32,831 nucleotides of DNA from Candidatus Deferrimicrobiaceae bacterium (GTDB lineage: Bacteria; Desulfobacterota; Deferrimicrobia; Deferrimicrobiales; Deferrimicrobiaceae): contig DATEXR010000257.1 of the NCBI GenBank assembly GCA_035256765.1, positions 1 to 32,831 on the forward strand. The letters are read 5' to 3'. Position 1 is the stretch's first letter; each line of letters starts with the position of its first letter. The notes under the pieces are model-generated. The model did not search any database. It worked only from the letters and a program-made list of their open reading frames with translations, and was not told where the DNA came from. Below are positions 24,853 through 32,831 of this stretch, piece after piece. The translations under genes and the position numbers were made by a program.

Positions 24853-25416
24853 ATGATCGAGATCCGCTTTCACGGACGAGGCGGACAGGGCGCTGTGACG
24901 AGCGCGGAGCTGCTGGCGCACGCGGCCATCAGCGAGGGCAAGTACGCGCAGGCGTTTCCTTCCTTCGGCCCGGAGCGGCGCGGGGCGCCGGTGCTGGCGT
25001 TCGCGCGCATCAGCGGCGAGCCGATCTACAAGCGCGAGCAGGTCTACGAGCCGAACGTGGTGATCGTGCTGGACAGCGGGCTTTTGGCCCTCGTGAACGT
25101 CGAGGACGGCATGCGCGTGGGCGGCGTGCTGATCGTGAACACGAAGCAAAGCCTCGAGGAATTCAAGGGGAAACACTCCTTTTCGCACCGCCTCTGCCTG
25201 GTGGACGCCACGGGCATCGCCCTCGAGATCCTGAAGCGTCCGATCACGAACACCACGATGCTCGGGGCCATGGTCCGCGCGACCGGCGCCATCGACCTGA
25301 CTTCGATGAAAGCGCCCCTGGAGGAACGGTTCGGAAAGATCGCCTCGAAGAATTACGCGGTCATGCAGGCGGCCTTCGACAAGTCGATTTTGGAGGGATA
25401 TTGGAGGGATAGATGA
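24853..25416 (+). CDS. porC: Pyruvate:ferredoxin oxidoreductase, gamma subunit
   Basis: Gamma subunit of a four-subunit 2-oxoacid:ferredoxin oxidoreductase. The product is 187 aa. The family opening [19 protein letters not shown] is at 6-24, followed by [14 protein letters not shown] and [10 protein letters not shown]. The ATG at 24853 has AGGGTGG upstream; a GTG at 24844 is possible but less likely. It is the first gene of a seven-gene operon, only 32 bp from the right end of the IS remnant, so any native promoter further upstream has been displaced. The stop overlaps porD (ATGA). Confidence 0.92.
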
Positions 25417-25730
25417 AGCGACTTCCCACCTGGAAGGAATTTCCGCTCGGGTGCGTGGTGACGACGCCGGGCAGCGCGGTCCTGTTCGAGACCGGCGACT
25501 GGCGCAGCTTTTACCCGAGGACGGACGAGGACAAGTGCATCGCGTGCGGCGTGTGCTGGTTGTTCTGCCCGGACAACTCCCGGCGGAAGGTCCCGCGCAA
25601 GGTCAAGCGGCCCGGCGCGATGTACGCGGACTACTTCGACTTCAATTTCAAGTACTGCAAGGGATGCGGGATCTGCGCGGCGGAGTGCCCCTCCTGCGCC
25701 ATCACCATGATCGAGGAGAGCGCGAAATGA
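25413..25730 (+). CDS. porD: Pyruvate:ferredoxin oxidoreductase, delta subunit (2[4Fe-4S])
   Basis: Ferredoxin-like electron carrier subunit, 105 aa. Two CxxCxxCxxxC sets are visible: Cys42, 45, 48, 52 and Cys82, 85, 88, 92, with the usual Pro after the fourth Cys of each. The N-terminal 40 residues (FPLGCVVTTPGSAVLFETGDWR) are typical of PorD. It passes electrons from the TPP/Fe-S catalytic pair outward. It overlaps both neighbours by 4 nt (ATGA), with GGAGGG before its own start. Confidence 0.94.
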   Translation: MKRLPTWKEFPLGCVVTTPGSAVLFETGDWRSFYPRTDEDKCIACGVCWLFCPDNSRRKVPRKVKRPGAMYADYFDFNFKYCKGCGICAAECPSCAITMIEESAK

Positions 25731-26908
25731 CCGGGCCCAAGCGGATCGGGATGGAGGTGTCGATCGCGATCTCCGAGGCGGTGCGTCAGTGCGACGCGGA
25801 TGTGATCTCCGCCTATCCCATCACGCCGCAGACACACGTGGTGGAGCACTTGGCGGAGATCGCGGCGCAGGGACACCTCGATTGCGAATTCATTCCCGTG
25901 GAGTCGGAACACTCGGCGCTGAGCGCCTGCATCGGCTCCTCGGCGGTGGGCGCGCGGACCTTCACGGCGACGGCGTCGCAGGGCCTGGCGCTGATGGTGG
26001 AGATCATGTACATCGCCTCGGCGATGCGGATGCCGATCGTGATGGCGGTGGCGAACCGCGCGCTGTCCGCGCCGATCAACATCTGGTGCGATCACTCGGA
26101 CGCCATGCTCGCGCGGGACACCGGCTGGATCCAGTACTTCGTGGAGAACGGGCAGGAGGCGTACGACATGACGCTCTGCTCGTTCCGCATCGCCGAGGAC
26201 AACCGCGTGATGCTGCCGATTACGCTCAACTTCGACGGTTTCACGCTCTCGCACGTGATCGAGCCGATCGTCATGCTCACCGACGAACAGGTGAGGGAAT
26301 TCCTGCCGCCCTTTACGCCCTTGTATCGGCTCGATCCCAAAAACCCGGTCGCGATGGGCCCGGTCGGCATTCCGGAAATCTACACCGAGGCAAAAAAGGC
26401 GCACGACGAGGCGATCCTGGCGTCCAGGGCCGTGATCGATGAGGTATGGGCGGACTTCGGAAAGCGGTTCGGCCGGCATTACCAGGCGGTCGAGCATTAC
26501 CGGACCGAGGGCGCCCAAACGCTGCTGGTGGGCATGGGCGGGCTGACCGAAAGCATGCGGGGCGCGGTCGACTCCCTGCGCGACAAGGGCAAAAAGGTCG
26601 GACTGATCCGGCTGCGCCTGTTCCGGCCGTTCCCGCACGAGGACTTGCGCAAGGCGCTTGGCGACGCGGGAACGGTGATCGTGTTCGACCGGTGCCTGAG
26701 CACGGGCGGACCCGGGGGACCGGTCGCCTCCGAGATCAGGAGCGCGCTGTACAACCTGCCCAAAAAGCCGGCGATCGTCTCGTTCATCGGCGCACTGGGC
26801 GGCCGCGACGTTCGCACGAGCCAGTTCGCGGAGCTGATCGAGCGCAGCGAGGCGATCGCGGCGAGCGGCTCCATCCCGGATTATGAAATGGTGGGGGTGC
26901 GAGAATGA
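25727..26908 (+). CDS. porA: Pyruvate:ferredoxin oxidoreductase, alpha subunit
   Basis: The product is 393 aa. DVISAYPITPQTHVVEHLAE, VESEHSALSACIGSSAVGAR and TATASQGLALMVEI form the pyrimidine-binding domain I of the enzyme, followed by APINIWCDHSDAMLARDTGWIQ. A C-terminal transketolase-like domain II contains CLSTGGPGGPVASE. Substrate assignment to pyruvate rests on overall resemblance to archaeal and Thermotoga PorA; phenylglyoxylate and other aryl-oxoacid enzymes are close relatives and cannot be ruled out. ATG 25727 overlaps the porD stop and has GAGGAG upstream; an upstream open frame is not coding. The stop overlaps porB. Confidence 0.92.
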   Translation: MTGPKRIGMEVSIAISEAVRQCDADVISAYPITPQTHVVEHLAEIAAQGHLDCEFIPVESEHSALSACIGSSAVGARTFTATASQGLALMVEIMYIASAMRMPIVMAVANRALSAPINIWCDHSDAMLARDTGWIQYFVENGQEAYDMTLCSFRIAEDNRVMLPITLNFDGFTLSHVIEPIVMLTDEQVREFLPPFTPLYRLDPKNPVAMGPVGIPEIYTEAKKAHDEAILASRAVIDEVWADFGKRFGRHYQAVEHYRTEGAQTLLVGMGGLTESMRGAVDSLRDKGKKVGLIRLRLFRPFPHEDLRKALGDAGTVIVFDRCLSTGGPGGPVASEIRSALYNLPKKPAIVSFIGALGGRDVRTSQFAELIERSEAIAASGSIPDYEMVGVRE

Positions 26909-27903
26909 GCACGAATTTCAACATATTCGCGGCCCGGCTGCTTTCCCAGGACGAGTTGTTCACGCAAGGGCACCGCGCGTGCCAGGGATGCGCGCCGGCG
27001 CTGGCCATGCGGTTGATCGGAAAGGCGCTGGGTTTCAACATGATCGTGGCCAACGCGACCGGGTGCATGGAGATCATCTGCTCGCCGTATCCGTTCATGG
27101 CGTGGGCGGTGCCGTGGATTCACGTCGCATTCGAGAACACCGCGGCCGTGGCCTCGGGGATCGAGGCCGGGATCAAGGCGCTGCGGCGCAAGAAACGGCA
27201 TTACATCGACACCGGCGAGAAGATCGCGATCGTCGGGATCGGCGGCGACGGCGGCACCATGGACATAGGGATCCAGGCGCTGTCGGGGGCGATGGAGCGA
27301 GGGCACGACTTCCTCTACGTCTGTTACGACAACGAAGCGTACATGAACACGGGCATCCAGCGTTCGTCGGGCACGCCCTTCGGCGCGTCCACCAGCACGA
27401 GCCCGGCCGGTACGCACAGCATCGGGCAGAACACGCAGAAGAAGGACTTAGCGGAGATATGCGCGGCGCACAACATCCCTTACGTCGCCACCGCGAACGT
27501 GGCGTATCCGTTCGACCTTATCGAGAAGATGCGCAAGGCGAAGGAAGCGAAAGGCCCGGCGGTGATTCACCTGTTCGCTCCGTGCCCCACCGGGTGGCAT
27601 TGCACTGCGTCCTCGTCGATCAAGCTGGCGCGCCTGGCCACGGAGACCGGGTTGTTTCCGCTTTACGAGGTCGTCAATGGGAAATACGGGCTGAGCCTGG
27701 ACATCGAGAAACTGCGCCCCGTGGAGGAATACGCGGCGATCCGGAACATCCGGGACTACCTGTACGACGAGACCGCGGGCTGCAAGGACGCGCAGGGACG
27801 ATACCGGCACCTGTCGCCGGACCTCGTGGCGCGGATTCAGGAGCAGGCGCACGCGCGGTACGAGCGCCTGAAGGCCAAAGTCCGCATGACGCAGGAGTGG
27901 TGA
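26905..27903 (+). CDS. porB: Pyruvate:ferredoxin oxidoreductase, beta subunit (TPP-binding)
   Basis: Catalytic subunit carrying thiamine diphosphate and the proximal [4Fe-4S] cluster. The product is 332 aa. Cluster cysteines are Cys26, Cys29 and Cys54, with Cys227 or Cys233 in APCPTGWHC as the fourth. The TPP/Mg motif is GGDGGTMDIG (113-122) with YDNEAYMNTGIQRSSGTP (141-158). All positions expected for an active PorB are present. ATG 26905 overlaps the porA stop. The NuoE-like gene starts 3 nt after its stop, so the Por and Nuo-like parts are one operon. Confidence 0.94.
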   Translation: MSTNFNIFAARLLSQDELFTQGHRACQGCAPALAMRLIGKALGFNMIVANATGCMEIICSPYPFMAWAVPWIHVAFENTAAVASGIEAGIKALRRKKRHYIDTGEKIAIVGIGGDGGTMDIGIQALSGAMERGHDFLYVCYDNEAYMNTGIQRSSGTPFGASTSTSPAGTHSIGQNTQKKDLAEICAAHNIPYVATANVAYPFDLIEKMRKAKEAKGPAVIHLFAPCPTGWHCTASSSIKLARLATETGLFPLYEVVNGKYGLSLDIEKLRPVEEYAAIRNIRDYLYDETAGCKDAQGRYRHLSPDLVARIQEQAHARYERLKAKVRMTQEW

Positions 27904-27906
27904 CGC

Positions 27907-28371
27907 ATGGAACGGGAAACGGCAAAGATCGACGAATTCATCGCCCGGTACGGCCTGCACCAGGGCGCGCTGATCCAGGTGCTCCAGGACATCCAGGGGG
28001 AGTTCCACTACCTTCCCCGCGAAGCGCTGGAGTACGTTTCGGAGAAGCTGGGAACCCCGCTGGCCGTCGCCTACAACGTGGCGACTTTCTACAATGTGTT
28101 TTCGCTCCAGCCCAAGGGTCAAAATCACATTTGCGTATGCATGGGCACGGCGTGCCACGTTCGCGGGGCGCAGAGCATCCTCGACAAGTTCAGGCGCGAA
28201 CTGAAGATCGAAGTGGGTGAAACCACGGACGACCTCAAGTATTCGCTGGACAAGGTCGCCTGCGTGGGCGCGTGCGCGCTCGGCCCCATCGTGGTGGAAA
28301 ACGTTACGTATCACGCGCACATGAAACTGGACAAGGTAGGGAAGCTGCTGAAAAGGGGGGGCAGGAAGTGA
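27907..28371 (+). CDS. NuoE/HydC-like [2Fe-2S] subunit
   Basis: Thioredoxin-fold [2Fe-2S] protein of the NADH-dehydrogenase module, 154 aa. Ligands are Cys78, Cys83, Cys119 and Cys123 in CMGTACHVRGA and CVGACALGP. An N-terminal helical bundle contains LIQVLQDIQGEFHYLP, the NuoE/HndA type signature. In known complexes (complex I, NAD-reducing and bifurcating hydrogenases, NAD-linked formate dehydrogenases) it pairs with a NuoF-like flavoprotein, which is the next gene here. The start has AGGAGTGG from the porB end. The stop overlaps the NuoF-like GTG. Confidence 0.9.
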   Translation: MERETAKIDEFIARYGLHQGALIQVLQDIQGEFHYLPREALEYVSEKLGTPLAVAYNVATFYNVFSLQPKGQNHICVCMGTACHVRGAQSILDKFRRELKIEVGETTDDLKYSLDKVACVGACALGPIVVENVTYHAHMKLDKVGKLLKRGGRK

Positions 28372-30215
28372 CCCGGTTGGCATCCTTCGACGACCTGGTG
28401 AAACGGCGCGGCGAGATCGCGGCCGGCCGGGCCCCGAACCGCGCCACCCTGGTTCTGGGGGACGGCACCTGCGGTCGCGCGTCGGGTTCGTCCGAGGTCC
28501 GCGCGGCGCTCTCGGAGGCGATTTCGAGTTTGGACACGGAAAAGCGCCTGGCATTTCGAACCACCGGCTGCCATGGCTTCTGCCAGATCGAGCCGAACGT
28601 CCAGGTTCTCCCGGACGAGACGCTTTACGTGCATGTGAAGCCCGAGAACGCGCAGTCCATCGTGGAGGCCGCGCTTTCCGGGAAAGTCCTGAAAAACCTC
28701 ACGTACAAGGACGGACAGAAAAAGAGCTGCGCCAAGATTACGGATGTGCCGTTCTACAAGCGGCAGATGCGACTGCTAAGCGGTCTGAACGTGTACGTGG
28801 ACCCGCTGCGGATCGAGGACTACATCGCCATAGACGGGTACCAGGCGCTGGCCAAGGCTCTTTTCACGATGACGCCCGACTTCGTCGTGGAAGAGGTGAT
28901 CAAGGCCAATCTTCGCGGGCGCGGCGGCGGCGGCTTCCCGGCCGGTTGGAAATGGGATTCCGTGAGGAAGGCCGAAGGCGAGCCGAAGTACGTGGTCTGC
29001 AACGCGGACGAGGGCGATCCGGGCGCGTACATGGACCGCTCGCTTCTGGAGGGCAATCCGCACCTGGTGATCGAGGGCATGCTCATCGGCGCTTTCGCCA
29101 TCGGCAGCCACGAGGGCTACGTGTACGTACGCAACGAATACCCGCTCGCGGTGCAGAACCTGATCGTGGCGCTCGATCAGGCGCGCGAGCACGGGCTTTT
29201 GGGGAAAAACATCCTCGGCAGCGGGTTCGACTTCGACATCAGGATCAACCGCGGCGGCGGCGCATTCGTGTGCGGCGAGTCGTCCGCGCTCATGCAGTCG
29301 ATCGAGGGACGGCCCGGCGAGCCGATCCCCAAGTACGTGCACATGTCCGAGCGCGGGCTGTACAACAAGCCCACGAACCTGAACAACGTGGAGACCTGGG
29401 CCAACGTGCCCTTCATTGTGAACCGCGGCGCGGACTGGTACCGGACCATCGGCACGGAGGGAAGCAAGGGCACCAAGATCTTCTCGCTGGTCGGCAACAT
29501 CAACAACACCGGCCAGGTCGAGGTGCCGATGGGCATCTCCTTGCGGGAGATCGTGGAAGGGATCGGCGGCGGCATTCCCAACCGCCGGAAGTTCAAGGCC
29601 GTGCAGACCGGCGGGCCCTCGGGCGGGTGCCTCCCGGCCGACTGCCTGGACGTGCCGGTGGACTTCGACCAGCTCACGAAGCTGGGGTCGATGATGGGCT
29701 CGGGCGGCATGATCGTCATGGACGAGGACTCGTGCATGGTGGACGTGGCGCGGTACTTCACCAACTTCCTGGTGGAGGAATCGTGCGGCAAATGCGTGCC
29801 TTGCCGCGAGGGCGTCATGCAGCTTCGGGACATCCTGAACGACATCACGCAGGGCCGGGGCCGGGAGGGCGACGTCGAGCTGATGGAGGACCTGTCCAAG
29901 GTCGTCATCGATTGCTCGCTGTGCGCGCTGGGCCAGTCGGCGCCCAATCCGCTTTTGACCACGATCCGCTACTTCCGGGACGAGTACGTGGCGCACATCC
30001 ACGACAAGAAGTGCCCGGCCCGGCGCTGCACGGCGCTGATTTCGTTTCGCATCGACGCGGAGAATTGCACGGGCTGCGCATTGTGTAAAAAACAGTGCCC
30101 CACGGTCGCCATCGCCGGCGAAAAGAAAAAGACGCACGTGATCGACCCGGAAAAGTGCATCCGTTGCGGCGCGTGCTTCGAAGTGTGCAAATTCGACGCG
30201 GTCATCAAGGAGTAG
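28368..30215 (+). CDS. NuoF/HydB-like FMN- and NAD(H)-binding subunit with extra Fe-S domains
   Basis: Diaphorase subunit, 615 aa. In order: an N-terminal thioredoxin-like [2Fe-2S] domain (1-110; Cys35, Cys68 and Cys72 seen), the NuoF core with GRGGGGFPAGWKW (184-196) and CNADEGDPGAYMDR (211-224) for NADH/FMN, an SLBB region, the N3-type [4Fe-4S] (Cys473, 476, 479, 519), and a C-terminal ferredoxin domain with two clusters (Cys567, 570, 573, 577 and Cys597, 600, 603, 607). This layout is that of HydB/HndC, not of complex I NuoF, and is shared with the bifurcating family. The usual second Cys shortly after Cys35 is absent (GRASGSS). The GTG start overlaps the upstream stop, with a G-rich site before it. 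Confidence 0.92.
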   Translation: MTRLASFDDLVKRRGEIAAGRAPNRATLVLGDGTCGRASGSSEVRAALSEAISSLDTEKRLAFRTTGCHGFCQIEPNVQVLPDETLYVHVKPENAQSIVEAALSGKVLKNLTYKDGQKKSCAKITDVPFYKRQMRLLSGLNVYVDPLRIEDYIAIDGYQALAKALFTMTPDFVVEEVIKANLRGRGGGGFPAGWKWDSVRKAEGEPKYVVCNADEGDPGAYMDRSLLEGNPHLVIEGMLIGAFAIGSHEGYVYVRNEYPLAVQNLIVALDQAREHGLLGKNILGSGFDFDIRINRGGGAFVCGESSALMQSIEGRPGEPIPKYVHMSERGLYNKPTNLNNVETWANVPFIVNRGADWYRTIGTEGSKGTKIFSLVGNINNTGQVEVPMGISLREIVEGIGGGIPNRRKFKAVQTGGPSGGCLPADCLDVPVDFDQLTKLGSMMGSGGMIVMDEDSCMVDVARYFTNFLVEESCGKCVPCREGVMQLRDILNDITQGRGREGDVELMEDLSKVVIDCSLCALGQSAPNPLLTTIRYFRDEYVAHIHDKKCPARRCTALISFRIDAENCTGCALCKKQCPTVAIAGEKKKTHVIDPEKCIRCGACFEVCKFDAVIKE

Positions 30216-30218
30216 GTC

Positions 30219-30965
30219 GTGAACGCCAAGGAACACACCCTCACCATCGACGGTCGATCGATCACCGTGAAGCGGGACACGCTCCTGATCGAGGCCTGCA
30301 AAAAGCTCTGCATCGAGGTTCCGACCCTTTGCCACAACGAGAACCTTAAGCCCTACGGCGTGTGCCGATTCTGTCAGGTCGAGCTGAACGAAGGAAAGCG
30401 CACGCGGCTCGTGCCCTCGTGCGTATACGAGATCCGCAAGGACGGCTTGACGGTCACGACCGATTCGGAGCGGATCCGAAACAACCGCAAGTGGCTCATC
30501 CAACTGCTGCTCGCGCGGTGCGACAGGCAAAAGGACGTGCTCGACTTCGCCGCGAAACACGGCGTCGCGCCCATCGAACGGCTCACGAAAAAGAACGACG
30601 ACTGCATCCTGTGCGGGCAGTGCGTGCGGGCCTGCAGCGAGATCGTGGGTGTGGGCGCGATCGGCTACGAGAGGCGCGGCGAAAAGCGCGAGGTCACGTC
30701 GCCGTACCGCGACAAAAACCCGGTCTGCATCGCCTGTGGCACGTGCGTGTACGTGTGCCCCACGCATTGCATCGCCATGACGGAGGAAAAAGGTGTCCGC
30801 ACGATCAGCCGCTACGCGGGCGAAAAGAAGATGGTCGTGCGCGAGGCCAAGATGCTCACGTGCGGGAAGTGCGGCAACTACTTTCTGCCGTCGCCCGTAG
30901 CGGAAGTCTTTGCAAAGAAAATGGGCATCGACCCGACCGTTTTCACCTGCCCGAGTTGCCGGTAA
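30219..30965 (+). CDS. Short NuoG-like Fe-S subunit with C-terminal four-Cys motif
   Basis: The product is 248 aa. It has an N-terminal plant-type [2Fe-2S] domain (Cys38, 49, 52, 68), then two [4Fe-4S] motifs (Cys129, 132, 135, 139 and Cys173, 176, 180, 184 with Cys170). The His/Cys cluster motif HxxxCxxCxxxxxC that normally stands between them in NuoG and HydA is missing. The end carries Cys215-xx-Cys218 and Cys244-xx-Cys247, likely a zinc knuckle or rubredoxin-like site. No molybdopterin or H-cluster domain follows, so it is an electron-transfer and assembly subunit only. The GTG start has AAGGAG upstream, 3 nt after the previous stop. It is the last gene of the operon. Confidence 0.88.
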   Translation: MNAKEHTLTIDGRSITVKRDTLLIEACKKLCIEVPTLCHNENLKPYGVCRFCQVELNEGKRTRLVPSCVYEIRKDGLTVTTDSERIRNNRKWLIQLLLARCDRQKDVLDFAAKHGVAPIERLTKKNDDCILCGQCVRACSEIVGVGAIGYERRGEKREVTSPYRDKNPVCIACGTCVYVCPTHCIAMTEEKGVRTISRYAGEKKMVVREAKMLTCGKCGNYFLPSPVAEVFAKKMGIDPTVFTCPSCR

Positions 30966-30975
30966 TCCGGATAAA

Positions 30976-31008
30976 AAACGCCCGTTTCAAATTTTGAAGC
31001 GGGCGTTT
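30976..31008 (+). terminator. Intrinsic terminator of the por-nuo-like operon
   Basis: A 15-bp stem (30976-30990 with 30994-31008, one G-U pair) has a 3-nt loop and contains the GC block CGCCCG/CGGGCG. It starts 11 bp after the stop codon. A-rich sequence precedes it and TTT closes it, so it can work in both directions. Confidence 0.85.
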
Positions 31009-31081
31009 CCGTGTAGGGAAAGCGAAACCCTCTCCTTTGCGTCAGCGATCCCGTCGATGGTCTCCGGGATGGGCGTTCGAG

Positions 31082-31087
31082 TATACT
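31082..31087 (+). promoter_or_regulatory. Possible -10 box for the malic enzyme gene
   Basis: TATACT lies 107 nt before the ATG, downstream of the terminator. No good -35 hexamer is found 16-18 bp upstream. The stretch 31009-31194 otherwise contains no gene; its 3' end holds the ribosome binding site AAGGAGGG. Confidence 0.35.
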
Positions 31088-31137
31088 TAAGCCAATGGAA
31101 AAACGACAACCGAAGCTTCCCGCAGTGAGGTTTTTGA

Positions 31138-32831
<1,694 letters not shown>

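Noticed and set aside
28776-30767. 663-codon open frame antisense to the NuoF- and NuoG-like genes
   Set aside because: His/Val/Asp/Arg-rich shadow. The + strand carries all Fe-S and FMN motifs.

Overview
The window is GC-rich bacterial chromosome. Its core gene set and order (ftsK, lolA, rimO, a TraR/DksA zinc-finger gene, then a pgpA-pncC-thpR-recA-pilT-recX-alaS block) fits the former Deltaproteobacteria (Desulfobacterota, Geobacter-like). That placement rests on recalled gene order and protein character, not on a search. LolA and a BamD-like lipoprotein imply an outer membrane. No rRNA, tRNA or CRISPR array was seen.

Layout: 1-259 is non-coding with two related GTAC-type inverted repeats. 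260-6099 (+) holds ftsK, a PAS-GGDEF diguanylate cyclase, lolA, rimO and a TraR/DksA protein with its own strong sigma-70 promoter inside the end of rimO. 6065-7597 (-) is mltG-ruvX, divergent from a P1/DmpA peptidase plus small HEAT-repeat gene (7702-9245, +). 9272-12244 (-) carries an HD-GYP protein and a HEAT-repeat protein whose N-termini look like the same domain. 12306-19161 (+) is the tightly packed seven-gene pgpA-to-alaS block. 19158-20596 (-) is a TPR protein and an outer-membrane lipoprotein. 20691-21449 is an SDR dehydrogenase.

21450-24820 is decayed DNA: a two-component system whose sensor half and response regulator are each frameshifted in a homopolymer, a one-repeat CBS remnant behind a very strong ribosome binding site, and a 574-bp internally deleted IS630-type element with TA at both outer edges. 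The element ends 32 bp before the next start codon.

24853-30965 (+) is an uninterrupted operon: four-subunit pyruvate-type 2-oxoacid:ferredoxin oxidoreductase (porC, porD, porA, porB) followed by NuoE-, NuoF- and NuoG-like subunits, closed by a strong terminator. No hydrogenase or other catalytic head is present, so the simplest reading is one complex, or coupled enzymes, linking pyruvate oxidation to NAD(H), possibly with a ferredoxin branch. An NAD-type malic enzyme follows (31195 to the window edge), which would make the pyruvate. Codon choice after the IS (more GGC, GCG and CGC) looks different from before it (more GGG and CGG). This suggests either acquired DNA or a chimeric contig joined at the IS.

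The most interesting items are the Por-NuoEFG-like operon, the shared YPPxHP N-terminal module in the HD-GYP/HEAT pair, and the decayed region with its well-bounded IS remnant at the compositional junction.
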